A stretch of 64,000 nt of DNA from Wolfiporia cocos (Eukaryota > Basidiomycota > Agaricomycetes > Polyporales > Phaeolaceae): the NCBI GenBank assembly GCA_029448655.1, contig JACCLO010000001.1, positions 2,294,001 to 2,358,000 of the forward strand. Direction: 5' to 3'. Each line of letters begins with the position of its first letter. Position 1 is the first letter of the stretch. The translations under genes were made by a program, and so were the position numbers. The notes beneath the pieces were generated by a model that did not search any database, was not told the DNA's origin, and saw nothing but the letters and a program-made list of their open reading frames with translations. This document shows positions 1-11,394 of this stretch, piece after piece.

Positions 1-510
1 GTCTAGGTCCGGTTCAAGGCAAGGCATATGTGGTCCGGTTCTCGGTTCAGGGAACCCCTGAACCAGATTCGAACCGGACTGAACCTCGAACTACATAGCG
101 GATAACACATTCTCGATATCTTCAGTATATGGACATTAATATTACAATCATACTCATCATAGCATCGTTTATGTGAGCCATGAATACCTACTAGTAATTT
201 CACATTGAGCATTGGGCATGGATATATGTACTCCTTATAGGGGAAGAGCTCAACAATGGAATGTCAGTCTATTCCCTGAGACTGTGCGAGGATGCTGTCT
301 ATCAACGTTTCAACAGAGAAAAGCACGTCAATCTGGACTCATAATTATCAAATTCTTTCACAGGTGCTTCCATCTATTCTAAGTCGTTCCGCACCAGGAA
401 TCTGTTGTAATTGATGGTCTGCGGCATCACCATGGCACACAATGTTGTGGAGGTGGTGGGCAGATGGCGCAAGCATGGGCAATCTGGCGGGTAGCTAGGG
501 ACTCCATTAG

Positions 511-516
511 TATATA
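511..516 (+). promoter_or_regulatory. TATA box of the hAT transposase gene
   Basis: TATATA lies about 118 bp upstream of the first plausible ATG (634) of the transposase gene, inside the hAT element. Spacing to the start codon is plausible for a fungal Pol II promoter. This is inference from sequence only. Confidence 0.35.
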
Positions 517-633
517 GGCCAGCTGGAGCGTTGAGGCTCACCGGCAGTTCGTCACCCCTCTGTCAATCTAAATCCTAACGATTTGCAGTTCACTGAGGCA
601 CTCCGACAGATTCTGATTGCTTGATATCTCAAT

Positions 634-1502
634 ATGGCTTCCCTTAGTGAGAACTGTGGACTACATAATGATGGCACTCTGGAGGACACATCTGGAATTC
701 TATTTTACCACTCTGAAGAGGATGAAGAACCACTTCCAAATGTAGCAGCACAACAGACACCGACCGGAAGCTCAACGAAAGGTGCGTATAAATGAGATGT
801 GCTTCTCCGATTTTATTTATACATATATTATCAAGGTCTCACAGGAAAACAGCCAGCTTTACAAGTTGCAGGGCAGCGCATCCGCAAACCTAGCGAATGA
901 GGACCCTCTGGGAATCAGAGTATTCTTCTCGAAGTCAGCAGCAAGTTCTAGCTCTGGTAGTGCTAATGGTTTCGGTAAATCCATGTGACTGACTTGTTTG
1001 CTGCATCTGTCTCACTCTATACTAGGAAAAAATCTCCCGGCTTCCCAATCCAAGAAGCACATCATTCAGGGAGGAAGTACTGCACCTAGCATTCAAAGTG
1101 AGCATAACTCAACAGATCTGTGTCTAAGAGAAGCTGTAATTATGTATCTGCCTCAGGTAAGTGGCAGAATCCATGGGATGAAAATTCAAGGTCATCCAAG
1201 TGTCCCAAAAATCGTGATCTATCTCCTGCTGAAGAGCACATCCCTTCTAATGTCGAGGATAGCCTGTCCTTTGATGAAAAAAAGGATATTGTGGATGAAG
1301 GAAAGGATGGACTTGATGTATATGAGCAGATGAAAGACAAAATTGCAAGTGAATGAGTGGTATGTAAATCTTCAAATTGTGGATAGCATTTATATATCAT
1401 ACTGCAGAGGAAGCACCAATGTCGAAATGCACGTGGTAATGATGAACGGACTTCTGATATACGCTTGATCTTCACAATGGAGGAGTGTACATTAAAGGGG
1501 GG
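634..1502 (+). pseudogene. hAT transposase, N-terminal part
   Basis: ATG at 634 opens an acidic N-terminus. A GT-AG intron (782-844, 63 bp) joins in frame to a segment reading GKQPALQVAGQRIRKPSE and then meets TGA at 898-900, most simply a decayed arginine codon because similar coding composition continues behind it. Further exons follow to about 1500, where a short stretch containing RTSDIRLIF resembles the region before the BED zinc finger in other hAT proteins. The reading frame is broken by stops and a probable frameshift, so I call it a pseudogene. Interruption by the LTR at 1503 separates it from the zinc-finger segment. Exon structure after 900 is uncertain. Confidence 0.5.
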
Positions 1503-1790
1503 TGTCACAAATCTTACTTTATGACCGCTCATCCCAACACTAACGCCCCCTATCCTAGCTCCAACTGCCTAACATTGTCATCCCAGAGGGTCACCACTCC
1601 CTCAAGATGGGTTCATGCAGTTAGACAAGAGTCTAAGGAGTAGAAGTGTCGCACATGAGGGACTTCAGTGCCGGAGATGCATCTTTAGAGACACCATAGA
1701 TGCATCTGAGGCTCTCTAAGCAATCTTAACGCCCAAGCGTGCTGCATAGATGCATCTGAATAGAATAAGATGCATCTGCACAAGAAATAC

Positions 1791-1855
1791 CTGTGCAGGG
1801 TTCGAACATTTGACCTAGGATCAGCAAAGTCTGTACCACTTTGCCAAATGGTCTT
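1791..1855 (-). other. tRNA-like Pol III unit (A1 left)
   Basis: On the minus strand an A box TGGCAAAGTGGT (1835-1846) is followed 26 nt later by a B box TGTTCGAACCC (1798-1808). The homologous unit in copy A2 has A box at 14261-14272 and B box at 14305-14315, 32 nt apart, which is canonical tRNA spacing. The acceptor stem does not pair, so this is a tRNA-derived sequence and not a functional tRNA. Confidence 0.5.
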
Positions 1856-2144
1856 GGTATCCGGTCACATACTTGTCAATATGATCCATTTAATGTCCTT
1901 TCATCGCCGTAGCTGTTAATTGTCAAGTCACACCGCAATGTTCCCATATTGCCCTGTAGGTAATTTATGACAGCATCCTTACCTCATTGCAGATACATAT
2001 GGGTTGTGGGATACATTAATAAAGAGATGCATTCTGAGTTCAAGGAACACTTGAGCTTACTGACATATGAGCAGAATGTTAATTTTTTTACAACCGTTAT
2101 TATATCAACTACTGAATATATATTTGCACAAGACCTTCCTTTTA

Positions 2145-2235
2145 CTAACCACTTTAGCTGAGTGGTTTCAGCTGCTGTTTTGCCGAGGTCTCATGGTTCA
2201 TGGTTCGATTCCCGGATTGTGATGCTTTATTTTGG
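2145..2235 (+). other. tRNA-like Pol III unit (A1 right)
   Basis: A box TAGCTGAGTGGT (2155-2166) and B box GGTTCGATTCC (2202-2212) are 35 nt apart, close to real tRNA spacing. A TTTATTTT run follows shortly after, resembling a Pol III terminator. The 5' and 3' ends do not form a clean acceptor stem, so I do not assign an amino acid. A diverged inverted copy lies at about 12500-12590. Confidence 0.5.
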
Positions 2236-2673
2236 TACTGATGGGCACCTAATTTCGACGACTTAGAGTGCCCCAGATGCATCTGTGGTGTCTCTAAAGA
2301 TGCATCTGTGGCACTGAAACTCTACCACACACAGGGGTAGAGTGGTAGTAGACTGGGATTAACCCATGAGATACAATGAGAAGTCTGAGGAGAATGCCTC
2401 AGACTCTCTGGCTTGAGTACATGCAAGTGAGCAGTGCTATCAAGGCTACCCTAAAGTAACATGGCCTGTGCACATGCGCCTACCAAAGCACTAAGCTAAA
2501 CTCTAACTGCTTACAAATATTCATTACATGATTATGCGGGGATCTTATCTATGTTACGGATACATGCCGGATCTTATCTACTGTGTCACATGAGCCTGGA
2601 GTGCATACCATGCTGTAGTGCCCCTCAACCGTCCAGGACGCCCCCTGAGGGCCTTAGGACTGTTTTCATGACA

Positions 2674-2740
2674 GGGGGGCTCAGCCAAAAAGGCCATTGG
2701 TGTGAAGTATGCAAGTGCGTCAGTTGTTATTTGATTCTAT
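2674..2740 (+). pseudogene. hAT transposase, first half of BED-like zinc finger
   Basis: Translates as GLSQKGHWCEVCKCVSC, the Cys-x2-Cys part of the N-terminal zinc finger of hAT transposases. The second half lies at 5128-5219 behind the inserted hAT relative, with a stretch containing FTGGVSTLRAHI. Together they show that the inserted element landed in the zinc-finger exon. Confidence 0.5.
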
Positions 2741-3023
2741 TAGTGTTGCCGAAGTTCAGTTCAGAACCAAGGTTCAGAACCTGAACCACCTGAACCGAAC
2801 CTAGGTTCAGGTCCAGTCCAGGTCCGGTTCAGGGTAGGACATCAAGGTTCGGTTCTTGGTTCAGGGGGGTCATGGGTACCCTTGAACCAGGTTCGAACCG
2901 GACTGAACCTTGAACCACATAGCATTAACATATTCTGTGTAGCCACTGGTGGATAAGCATCAATTACAATTATGTTCTTGCCATCTTTGCTATAGTGTTG
3001 TTGCAGTAAGTTATGGATAGCTG

Positions 3024-4437
3024 TGTCACAGATTATATTTGTTTCCTACAATTTCCTTGCTATTTCTAGCAATTTATCCCATTTGTTAGCTCAATATCAA
3101 TGCTTTACGCTAGTTGACGCCCTACAGCCTCATCTAGCACGTGACCTTATCTTATCTAGGATAGTATCTTATCTCTGTAGTTACATCTCATCTTATCACG
3201 TAGTAACACAAACCTTATGGCCGGCATACCCCGTCAGGGGTATGCCTCGATCGTCATCGACGGCCAATACCGAGTAGCTATCTCATCGAGCTCTAGCCCT
3301 ACGCTTACGTAACTCGGATACCATAACCATGACTACTACAGTACACCATTACCGGTTACAGCACATCACGTGCTTTACTGTAGCGCCTTACAAACCGCAT
3401 AGTCATATATCAAGACATACCCCGGTCGGTGTATGAGTCACTCATCACATGTCTAAGACCAACCAATCATGCAGCGACCATTACTGGTCATTAATCACAT
3501 GCATATCCCGGCTCTATGCCAAGCGACCCTATTGGTCGCTATTATCTATCACATGTATCTATGTCAGTATCATTAGTCCTGCCGTAGTACCAAGGGTCCT
3601 AGCCCTTACATGTATATATACCGTACTCTGAGTCACTTAGGACTCAGACTAGTTAATTTCGACGTTTACTCTTATTACCACCCTTTGTAGTACCTGCTAA
3701 GGTCTACTTAGGATTCCACTGCTATACTTAGGCCCTAGCAAGGTCCAATCAGTACCTCAACTATATTGCTTAGCTCTTTAGTCTCTGGCCTAACAAACCA
3801 TTGACCCTATCATTGAGCCGCCTTCTTGCCAATCACCAGCATACCAGCTCCTAGCAAGACCTTTAGGCTTTGTTACGGATCGAATATCCGTTCAACGCAA
3901 AATAACTAAGTCGAGTTACTCAGCGTATTGAGTAGCGCACTACTCGTCGGACTCCTCTGAGCCAGAGCATCGATATACAAGCTGCAGGCTTAATTGCTCA
4001 AGCCTTTGAGAACGAGTATAGGATCCTTGTAATTCAACAAGGTCGAGCTGAGGAACTCAACCGGTATTTACATCAGGTTATATACTACGATTCGTTAATC
4101 GGGGTCATAGTGTCCTTGGTACTGCTACTATTAAGTCCATCGGGCTAATGATATCGGTAATAAAGGAGAAGCGTTGCGGTTGAGCGCAACAAGAGGTGAA
4201 ACAAGGAACTACTGTGGTTAGACACAGAATATCAGCTAGAACACGATGCGAACACGGAGAGTGGGCATAAGGTTGTTATACATGAAACAGGGCCTACGGT
4301 TGAGCGGAGGCCCCTAGAAATAGAGCGCTGGATACAGCGGTTGAACGCTAAGTCCTCATACACAGTGAGGCGTCAAAGGGACTATTCGCGTGTACCTGGT
4401 AAAATCGTAACAGGCTTAACAAGTTAGTTCTGTGTCA
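3024..4437 (+). mobile_element. Solo LTR, host of a second solo LTR
   Basis: Starts TGTCACAGATT and ends TTCTGTGTCA, flanked by an exact AGCTG duplication (3019-3023 and 4438-4442). A different solo LTR with its own TSD occupies 3871-4412; without it the LTR is about 0.87 kb. No coding sequence is recognisable. Strand is not established. Confidence 0.75.
3871..4412 (+). mobile_element. Solo LTR, family Y (542 bp), copy 1
   Basis: TGTTACGGATCG...CGTAACA with exact GGCTT duplication (3866-3870, 4413-4417). The same family with the same length occurs at 56611-57152, and in inverse orientation at 21484-22020. Fourth level of nesting: hAT, hAT relative, LTR, this LTR. Confidence 0.9.
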
Positions 4438-5127
4438 AGCTGGCTTCACCATAGCAAGCATCAGCACTCATATACTCTAGTCTCCCAATATGGCAAGGGC
4501 TCAACCCCATGCTGGGATCACCATGCTTTCTGTGGCACTGGGCTGCATTTGTTGCTGTCAGATGAAGTAAGAAATGTAGAAGATTATGTTCCACTTCATA
4601 TCCATGATCCTAGGTTATATACAGTGTTGTCTAAGAATGGTTTGTTATTGAGGTTTACCTCAGGCTAATTCACAATCATAAGCTCTGATTACTGAACTGC
4701 TCAAAATGGCTGCCTTGATTATTATTGTGCATCTAAAATTTATGTTTACCACTCTAATCAAGATTAAGAGCCACTTTGGAATTCAGGCCAATAGACGCCA
4801 AATGGAGGCACTGCAGAACTTGAAGTGTGATTACTTTAGTGGGTTCAATAGTGCCGGGAATGAGGTAGGCAATAGAGGGCAATAGGTATACATAGAAAGG
4901 TGCATGAAGTTGGTGTCTAAATTATTATTTTTACACTCTATAGAAGCAAGTAACTTAGCGATTCGAACCTAGTTCGAACCATGAACCGAACCTGATGAAC
5001 CAGTTCACCAGGTTCAGTCCAGGTTCAGGTTCAGGTTCAGGCTCCCTGCAGTCGGTTCGGTTCTGGGTTCAGCCCTAGACCCCCCTGAACCTGAACCGAA
5101 CTGAACTTCGGCAACACTAGATTCTAT

Positions 5128-7474
5128 AGTTGGTTAACGGTCAAATGGACTTTCTAGGGCATTAGAAATCCGCATTGACAATTGCTGGTTCACTGGTGGT
5201 GTGTCAACTCTTCGAGCTCATATTTCAAGGTATACTTTAGAGTTCATTGACATTACATTCGTGCTGCTTACACAACTGTAGGAATTGGGGAACTCATGGA
5301 GCTGTGTACAAGGCAAAATGTGCAGAGTCTGGTATTGCACTGCATGAGCGTGCACTTCCAAATGGGGGAAAGAGCAATAGTCAGGATGTAGAAGCTATAG
5401 ATGTCAATCAGGGTAAGCTGGATGTATTCATCAAACAGGTATCAAAGTGGACAAGCGAAGGGTTGTTGGATCATATCATTGAGTACATTGTCACTGAGGA
5501 CCAGGTACATCATATATCACTATTTCCCATCCTGTACTAATACTAAATTTAACTTTAGTCGTTCAATGTTGTTGAGAAATCCTCATTTCGGCGCATCCTT
5601 AAGTATCAGCGCCCACAAACCAAGGAGTCCGACATTCCCCACCACACAGAAGTTAGGGAGGAGATTATGGCGAAAGCTCTTGAGCTAGAGGGACTGCTAT
5701 GCAAACATCCTGATGTAAGCAGCACTGAATGTGTTGGATTACCGCTAATTGTTGGTGTAGAATATTCCTGGTCAAATATCTCTAACATTTGATTCCTGGA
5801 CCTCAAATGCACAAGACCCATATCTAGCTGTGACTGCACACTACATTAATGCACCTACTGAGCACCCAAATGAATGGGAGCTCGAGTCCAGGCTCCTTGG
5901 ATTCACTCAGATTGAAGGAAATCATAATGGTGCAAATACTGCAGCTCTTATCCTCCAAATTGTTGACAGATATGGTCTCAGGGAAAAGGTACTTGGATAC
6001 TGCTATGTATGTATTATACTAATCTATACTAACAGATTGGCTGGGCAACTTCAGACAATGCATCTACAAATGACAGAGCCATGCATGTTCTTCAGCAGGT
6101 GCTTGACAATCCCCCTGGTCGACACTGGATTGCACGAAAGCGCCGTGGACGATGTATGGAGCATACAATGCAGCTGAGTGCGAAGAGCTTCATTGAAGGC
6201 ATGTGTCCAACTCCATTGCGCTTCAAGAAAGCTACGGTGACAGCAATTGATGATGCGGGCGAGGATTATAATGATGAGGATGATGAGCACGGGAATAGTC
6301 TATTTGCTGGCAATTTTACTGATGAATCAGCTCCAGAAGATGATGAAGTCGATAATGTTGTTGATTTTGATGCTGGTGACGTGCTAGGAAAAGTCTTGGC
6401 CCTCATTAACCAGGTTTGTGTAACCTCAAAGTACTGTAATCGTGAGATAACTGCTTATCCCCATTCATAGATTCGAGCATCTCCTCAGGCTAAAGCATAC
6501 TTTGCACAAGTCTGTGAGGAAGAGGGTATAGCCCCACTTCAACTCATCAAGTGGGCGAGAACAAGATGGGGATCTATGTACGATCTTATAACCCGTGTGA
6601 TCACAAACAAACTGGTACGTTAAATGACACTATTGTACATTCATGGCTTAGTATCTTCTAAAATCGACTAGGCCGTCAACAAATTCTGTTTACTCGCTGA
6701 TAGTAGCCCCAAAGTTCCCAACCTAAAGGGGTTCTCCAAGTGTGTTTTGACATATCCACTACTCATACAACTCATGATTCATCTTTTAGGAGCCATACAA
6801 TGCACAAACCACATTCTCATCTGAGAACAAGCCAACTGTTTGGCGTGCTATTCCAACCCTTGAATGTCTGCAGAAGCGCTGGGAGATCATGGTGCAGCAA
6901 CCTAAGTTTTCTCCTGTCTTGAAGGGACTTCATGCGGGTCTTGCAAAAATCCACAAGTGGTATCAAGCTACTGGACAAACTGATATCTACTTTGTTTGCC
7001 TTGGTATGTAATTATTGCTGTTCAAGATGCTGTTTATTCATTTCATTCAATAGCTCTTGATCCTTCAATCAAGCTAGAATACATAAAACGAAATTGGGAT
7101 CAGCAGCGATACAATTCTGGCAAGTCTGCATTGGATGCTGTGGTAATTGGATTCCTTGTATGTCAAAGTAGAGCTCAGCCTGACATTGATATCCTGCCAT
7201 TAGTTTGATGCATATGCTAGAGATTTTGGACTGCATACAACTGAGCAAGCTGCGCTTACATCTCGTCCGGGTAATTCCTGAATATACCTGCCTCATTATA
7301 TGCTAGGGTTTACACATAGAGTCCATGGAGCGGGACAAAAGATATGCTAGTTCCTGGATTAGGAATTCTTCTATTCGTTCACGTTTGGAAAATGAAGGGA
7401 AGACCCGTGATCCTCATAGAGAGCTCAGGGATTACTTGAACAGCCCTCTGGAAGATGTTGATGACCCAGTTTAA
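5128..7474 (+). pseudogene. hAT transposase catalytic core
   Basis: Multi-exon coding region of a DDE-type hAT transposase. Readable landmarks in order: FTGGVSTLRAHI (zinc-finger tail, about 5185), NWGTHGAVYKAKC (about 5285), TFDSWTSNAQDPYLAVTAHY (about 5787-5845, with the first catalytic Asp), IGWATSDNASTNDRAMHVL (about 6035-6090, second Asp), RCMEHTMQLSAKSF (about 6150, C/H motif), RTRWGSMYDLITRVI (about 6560) and ALDPSIKLEYIKRNWDQ (about 7050). Short GT-AG introns separate them. The C-terminal dimerisation part lies beyond, split by the LTR at 7632. Stops and lost frame near 7330-7480 argue that it is not functional. Confidence 0.8.
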
Positions 7475-7539
7475 TGATGGGGGTTGAGTGCTGATCATTC
7501 CTAGCATGTACAAGTCATGAAACTAACCTATAAATTTAG

Positions 7540-7631
7540 TATCATGCCACACAATATCTGGTGCTGTCTAGGATTGCTCGTGACTATTTTTGCATACAAG
7601 GATCCTCAGTGTCGTCAGAATGAGCATTTTC
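7540..7631 (+). pseudogene. hAT transposase, dimerisation domain, first half
   Basis: Reads YLVLSRIARDYFCIQGSSVS followed by S-E-stop-A-F. The usual motif is S-E-R-A-F, so the TGA at 7621-7623 sits exactly where arginine is expected (CGA to TGA). The domain continues at 11195 after the inserted LTR. Confidence 0.7.
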
Positions 7632-7837
7632 TGACACACACTACAACCTAAGACACACGCCCGGGGGAAGGGGGATCACACCTTCCTGGTCCAGGGCATC
7701 TAAGGCTGAAGAGGCCAAGACAAGTCTGAGGTTCGCTCAAGACTGTCTGGTGTATATATATCTATACACCTATTTGTACATGTTATGGTGTGTGGCCCGT
7801 AGGGCATTGGCACTGAGGTAATCTATGTGCTACGTGG

Positions 7838-8547
7838 TGTTACAGGTCGAATACCCATTCATATATTTGAGTTGCGAATATAGATCGTTCTTCTGCACGT
7901 AGGCACGTCGCTGTATGCGAGGCAAATACTCGTTAGATGTCTTCAAGTCCTAGGCAAAGTTCCTAGGAGATTGTTTAATATCCAACACGCGTTAGAGGAT
8001 ATAATCTGTTCAGATGCAAGTCCAATAGAATATAAGACTCGCCTAAGTCCGAGAAGTCAGTGTGCACTTCGAGGACTTAGTCATTTGGTTGTTTGAGTGA
8101 GAGATACTGAGTGTAGTTTCCTACGTTTGAGAACGAGTATAAGACTTCTTGTTTGTACAACAAGGTCGAGCTGAAGAGCCTCGACAGTAAATACATGAGT
8201 TTATTTACTACGTTGGGTTTTAGGGGTCAAGCCAGTCCCAGATGCCACCGATACTATCTACGCTATAGTCCCAAATGTTTGATAGGTATGTAGTGATATA
8301 TCTGAGATGATAGATAGGAATGATGATGGCGGTTGAACACCATCTACCAGCTAATAAATGATAAACATGAAACGGGGCAGAGTTAGATCTGCCAAAGGTG
8401 AAACACACCCTACACACTAGTACAACTGGGGATGAGCCCAGCAGGGTCACGAGTAGCCAGGGAGATTGGTTGTGCGACACGTCCCTAGATCGTATTCGCC
8501 CAATGGTGAGTTCCACCAGCGTCCGAAAAATCGAAATAACCATAACA
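7838..8547 (+). mobile_element. Solo LTR, family Z (710 bp), copy 1
   Basis: TGTTACAGGTCG...CCATAACA. Left flank CGTGG, right flank CATGG: a 5-bp duplication with one substitution. The adjoining LTR at 8553 used this right-hand CATGG as its own target. Confidence 0.8.
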
Positions 8548-8552
8548 CATGG

Positions 8553-9576
8553 TGACACAGATCTACTGTGGGACTCACCACCTATTGGTTGAGGGAATAG
8601 GCGACTGAGTATCAGACCAGCGCAGCAGGATATGAGAGGTTATTCTACGGCGCTAGCCGAGAATAATAGAACTAAGGATTAGTGGCGTCTAGCCAGGTCC
8701 TTATATACATGTGTATCGGGAGGGCACGTGCTACTATATAGCTATGGCCTTACCGGGTTATGTGGCTTTGCCAAGGGGCGAAGCTTATCTTATCTACTGT
8801 TTATGGACTCTACATAGAATGGCCGTGGCTGGCCCTAATGGCCGAACCAATTGTATGAGAGGGATTATGTCTTATTGTTGTGATAACGCGGGCGCAGCCC
8901 GGGTATAGAGGAAGCCGGTTGCCGGATACCGTGAGATATAATGGCGATTGGCCGTGCTTCGTTGGATGACCAAGGCGAGACGCCGAGGTCGTTATGCCAT
9001 TGGACGGGAAGTACCGTGGCATGTGTTACAGCCCGGTCCGGATGGTTACCGGGGCATGTGTTGGACTTAGCCGTGAGGCGAGGTCCGGTGTTTGGGCAAC
9101 GCCGTGATGGCAGAAGCCCGGGACTTGGAGAACGCCGAGTCCGTGGGAGGCCGAGAAGGCCGTGACCTATAGCGATATTGCCTTGTTGCTAATATTATGC
9201 TGTATGGTCGTGTTGACATTATTATGCGAGCGTGCCGCGCTCGGCCTGTCATTGTGATCTAGGATCTTATGACGTGGCAGGTCTAGCTCGTAAGGGCGGG
9301 ACCGGATGACGTAGCTATGACGATTGCTATTGTCTAGACGTATATGACGTATTGCGGATATTGGACCGTATGGTTACCGATGATAGTGCGATGATATCAT
9401 TAGTCTTGTGACGTAGCGGTGTCTAGGCTGGTCATGTGGTTGATAAGCCCAGTTAAGAGCTTGTCGTATGGCAATGGGAGTTAACCCGTAGATAACTTGT
9501 AGTTAGACGTATAAATCCCGGATAAATTGCTATAATCATAGGAAAAATGCTGTAAGCCCCAGATAAATCTGTGACA
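8553..9576 (+). mobile_element. Solo LTR (1024 bp)
   Basis: TGACACAGATC...AAATCTGTGACA, with exact CATGG on both sides (8548-8552, 9577-9581). Its first 40 bases and last 20 resemble the LTRs of the inner Ty3 element at 33929-43898, so it belongs to a related Ty3 family. Confidence 0.85.
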
Positions 9577-10124
9577 CATGGCCTGTAATGGCATCGGGGG
9601 TGCTGGTATGGCTACGGGGGAGCACTGATGTCCATGGTGACGTAGTGGGTTAGGCCCGAGTTGGTGGTTCTCATTGATCGGGGGTTCACTGGTAATGGCA
9701 GGGTTCTATGTCTGTGATTGGGGCGTCTGCGGTCCAGGTTCCCTAGTGCTGGTACTGAGGAGTGGCACGTGGCAGTCCAGGTTCTCACGTGCTGGTACTG
9801 AGGAGTGGCGTCTACTGAGAGCATGGACTGTAGAGTGATCGAGCGTGATCAGCTGTGATCGGCGGGGCGCTTCCTGTGACTGCTAGGGTTCTCAATTGTG
9901 CAGGGTGTCGTCTACTGGGTTTAGAGCCTCCGTAGGCTATTGTGTGGGTGTGCTGGGGTTTAAGGCCTCCCATGGGCCATAGCATAGTGCTAAGGGGTTT
10001 AAGGCCTCCCGTGGGCCATCTACAGGTATATCGGAGTTTAAGGCCTTCCGTGGGCCATAGTCCATATAGCACATAGTCCGTGCCAGTAATGGCGTAAATC
10101 CGTGGTCGGTAATGATTGTGTAGC

Positions 10125-10834
10125 TGTTACGGTTATTTCGAATTTTTCGAACGCTGGCAGAACTCACCATTGGGTGAATACGATACAGGGACTTGTTGCG
10201 CAACCAACCCCCTGGCTACTCGCGACTCGTACTGGGCGCATCCCAGTTGTACTAGCATATAGGGCGCGTTTCATCTCTGGCAGATTCAACTCTACCACCG
10301 TTTCACCTTCATCATTTCGTAACTGACAGATGGCGTTCAACCGCCATCATCATTCCTATCTATCGTTTCGGATATATCACTACATACTTATCAAACGTTT
10401 GGTACTATAGCATAGATAGTAGCGGTGACATCTGGATGGACTTGACCCCTAAAACCCAGTGTAGTATATAAACTCCTGTACTTACCGTCGAAGCTCTTCA
10501 GCTCGACCTTGTTGTACAAACAAGAAGTCTTATACTCGTTCTCAAACGTAGGAAACTACGCTCAGTATTTCTCACTCGAGCAATCGAACGACTAAGTCCT
10601 CGAAGTGCACACTGACTTCTCGGATTTAGGCGAGTCTTATATTCTATCAGACTCGCGCTTGAACAGATTATATCCTCTAACGCGTATTGGATATTAACCG
10701 ACCTCCTAAGGACTTCACTTAGGACCTGAAGGCATCTAACGAGTATTTGCCTTGCATACGGCGACGTGCCTACGTGCAGAAGAACGATCTATATTCGCGA
10801 CTCGAATATACGAACGGGTATTCGACCCGTAACA
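10125..10834 (-). mobile_element. Solo LTR, family Z (710 bp), copy 2
   Basis: Inverse orientation copy of 7838-8547, same length. Exact GTAGC duplication (10120-10124, 10835-10839). Confidence 0.9.
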
Positions 10835-11194
10835 GTAGCCAGTAATGGCTATGGTTCGTGGAGACGGGAGGTGTAGGGTTTGGTTGGTTGGGCATAGTCC
10901 TAGCTGTGAGTCTGGGTGACCGTGACTGGATGAGGTGTGGTCCAGGTAGCAGGGGATTGGTTAAATTAGGTGCTACTGGGCTCATCGTACTTGGTTGGGG
11001 TCACATGACTGCTGTTGGCTGTGTGGTCTGGGACTAGGGGTATTAGGCATGGCTGGTGATGCTGTCAGCTAGTGCCCACAGTGGTGCGTATGTAGGGCTT
11101 GGGTCTAGCTGAGGCATTGGGTTTCCAGCCTCAGGGGTGCTCTCGATGATTGGAAAAGGTACTATGCCTAAAGGTTTGAAATTGGCGTGTGACA

Positions 11195-11339
11195 TTTTCG
11201 GGTGGAGGTTGAACAGGGACAAAACTTCGCAACCAACTCACCCCAGAGACATTTGAGGCACTGCAGATTCTGAAGGGCGGCTACCGTAGTGGATGCATTG
11301 GTGCTAGGAACAATATAGATAGCTAGGGGTAACTGTCCT
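11195..11339 (+). pseudogene. hAT transposase, dimerisation domain, second half
   Basis: After the TSD, the frame continues toward LTPETFEALQILKGGYRSG-like residues (about 11242-11300), the conserved end of hAT transposases. It joins across the LTR to the segment ending at 7631. Frame is disturbed between 11200 and 11240. Confidence 0.65.
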
Positions 11340-11394
11340 GGAAGAAATGTAGTTTGAGTCCAAATTTCTGTCCATCAATGATTAAATCAAGCGG

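Larger units (their letters stand above)
1657..2325. mobile_element. MITE A, copy 1 (hAT-like, tRNA-like units inside)
   Basis: The ends are inverted repeats: GAGGGACTTCAGTGCC at the left and GGCACTGAAACTCTA at the right, continuing inward through repeated palindromic AGATGCATCT motifs. The same family occurs at 12411-14456, where an exact 8-bp TSD supports hAT. Here the flanks (TCGCACAT and CCACACAC) match only partly, consistent with an older insertion. Each half carries a different tRNA-like Pol III unit (listed separately). Confidence 0.7.
1503..2673 (+). mobile_element. Solo LTR carrying MITE A1
   Basis: Begins TGTCACAAATC and ends TTCATGACA, flanked by GGGGG on both sides (1498-1502 and 2674-2678). 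MITE A1 (1657-2325) is nested inside, so the LTR itself is about 0.5 kb. The portion around 2335-2540 resembles 59110-59280, pointing to a second, truncated relative there. The G-run target makes the duplication slightly less certain than the others. Strand is not established. Confidence 0.7.
2741..5119 (+). mobile_element. Short hAT element nested in the larger hAT
   Basis: Bounded by perfect 17-bp inverted repeats, TAGTGTTGCCGAAGTTC at 2741 and its complement ending at 5119, and by an exact 8-bp TSD GATTCTAT (2733-2740 and 5120-5127), diagnostic of hAT. It shares ends with the element at 1-11560 and with the one starting at 62863. Its own sequence is only about 1 kb, because an LTR (3024-4437, itself holding another at 3871-4412) is inserted. 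The interior keeps a remnant of the transposase C-terminus near 4795-4860 (MEALQNLK), so it is probably a deletion derivative moved in trans. Confidence 0.9.
7632..11194 (+). mobile_element. Solo LTR, family C (about 1.1 kb), with three solo LTRs inside
   Basis: Begins TGACACACACTAC and ends TTGGCGTGTGACA, flanked by exact TTTTC (7627-7631 and 11195-11199). Three other solo LTRs lie inside (7838-8547, 8553-9576, 10125-10834). Removing them leaves about 1.1 kb, the size of the complete family member at 22921-23994. No protein-coding region is credible within it; the many short ORFs here are chance. Strand is not established. Confidence 0.85.

Noticed and set aside
2335..2700. An independent gene or element between MITE A1 and the hAT zinc finger
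   Set aside because: It is the right part of the solo LTR 1503-2673, interrupted by A1.
4970..5100. Regular GGTTCA repeats that could suggest a CRISPR-like array
   Set aside because: Hexamers in both orientations without spacers, at the ends of hAT elements, in a eukaryote; subterminal transposase sites explain them.
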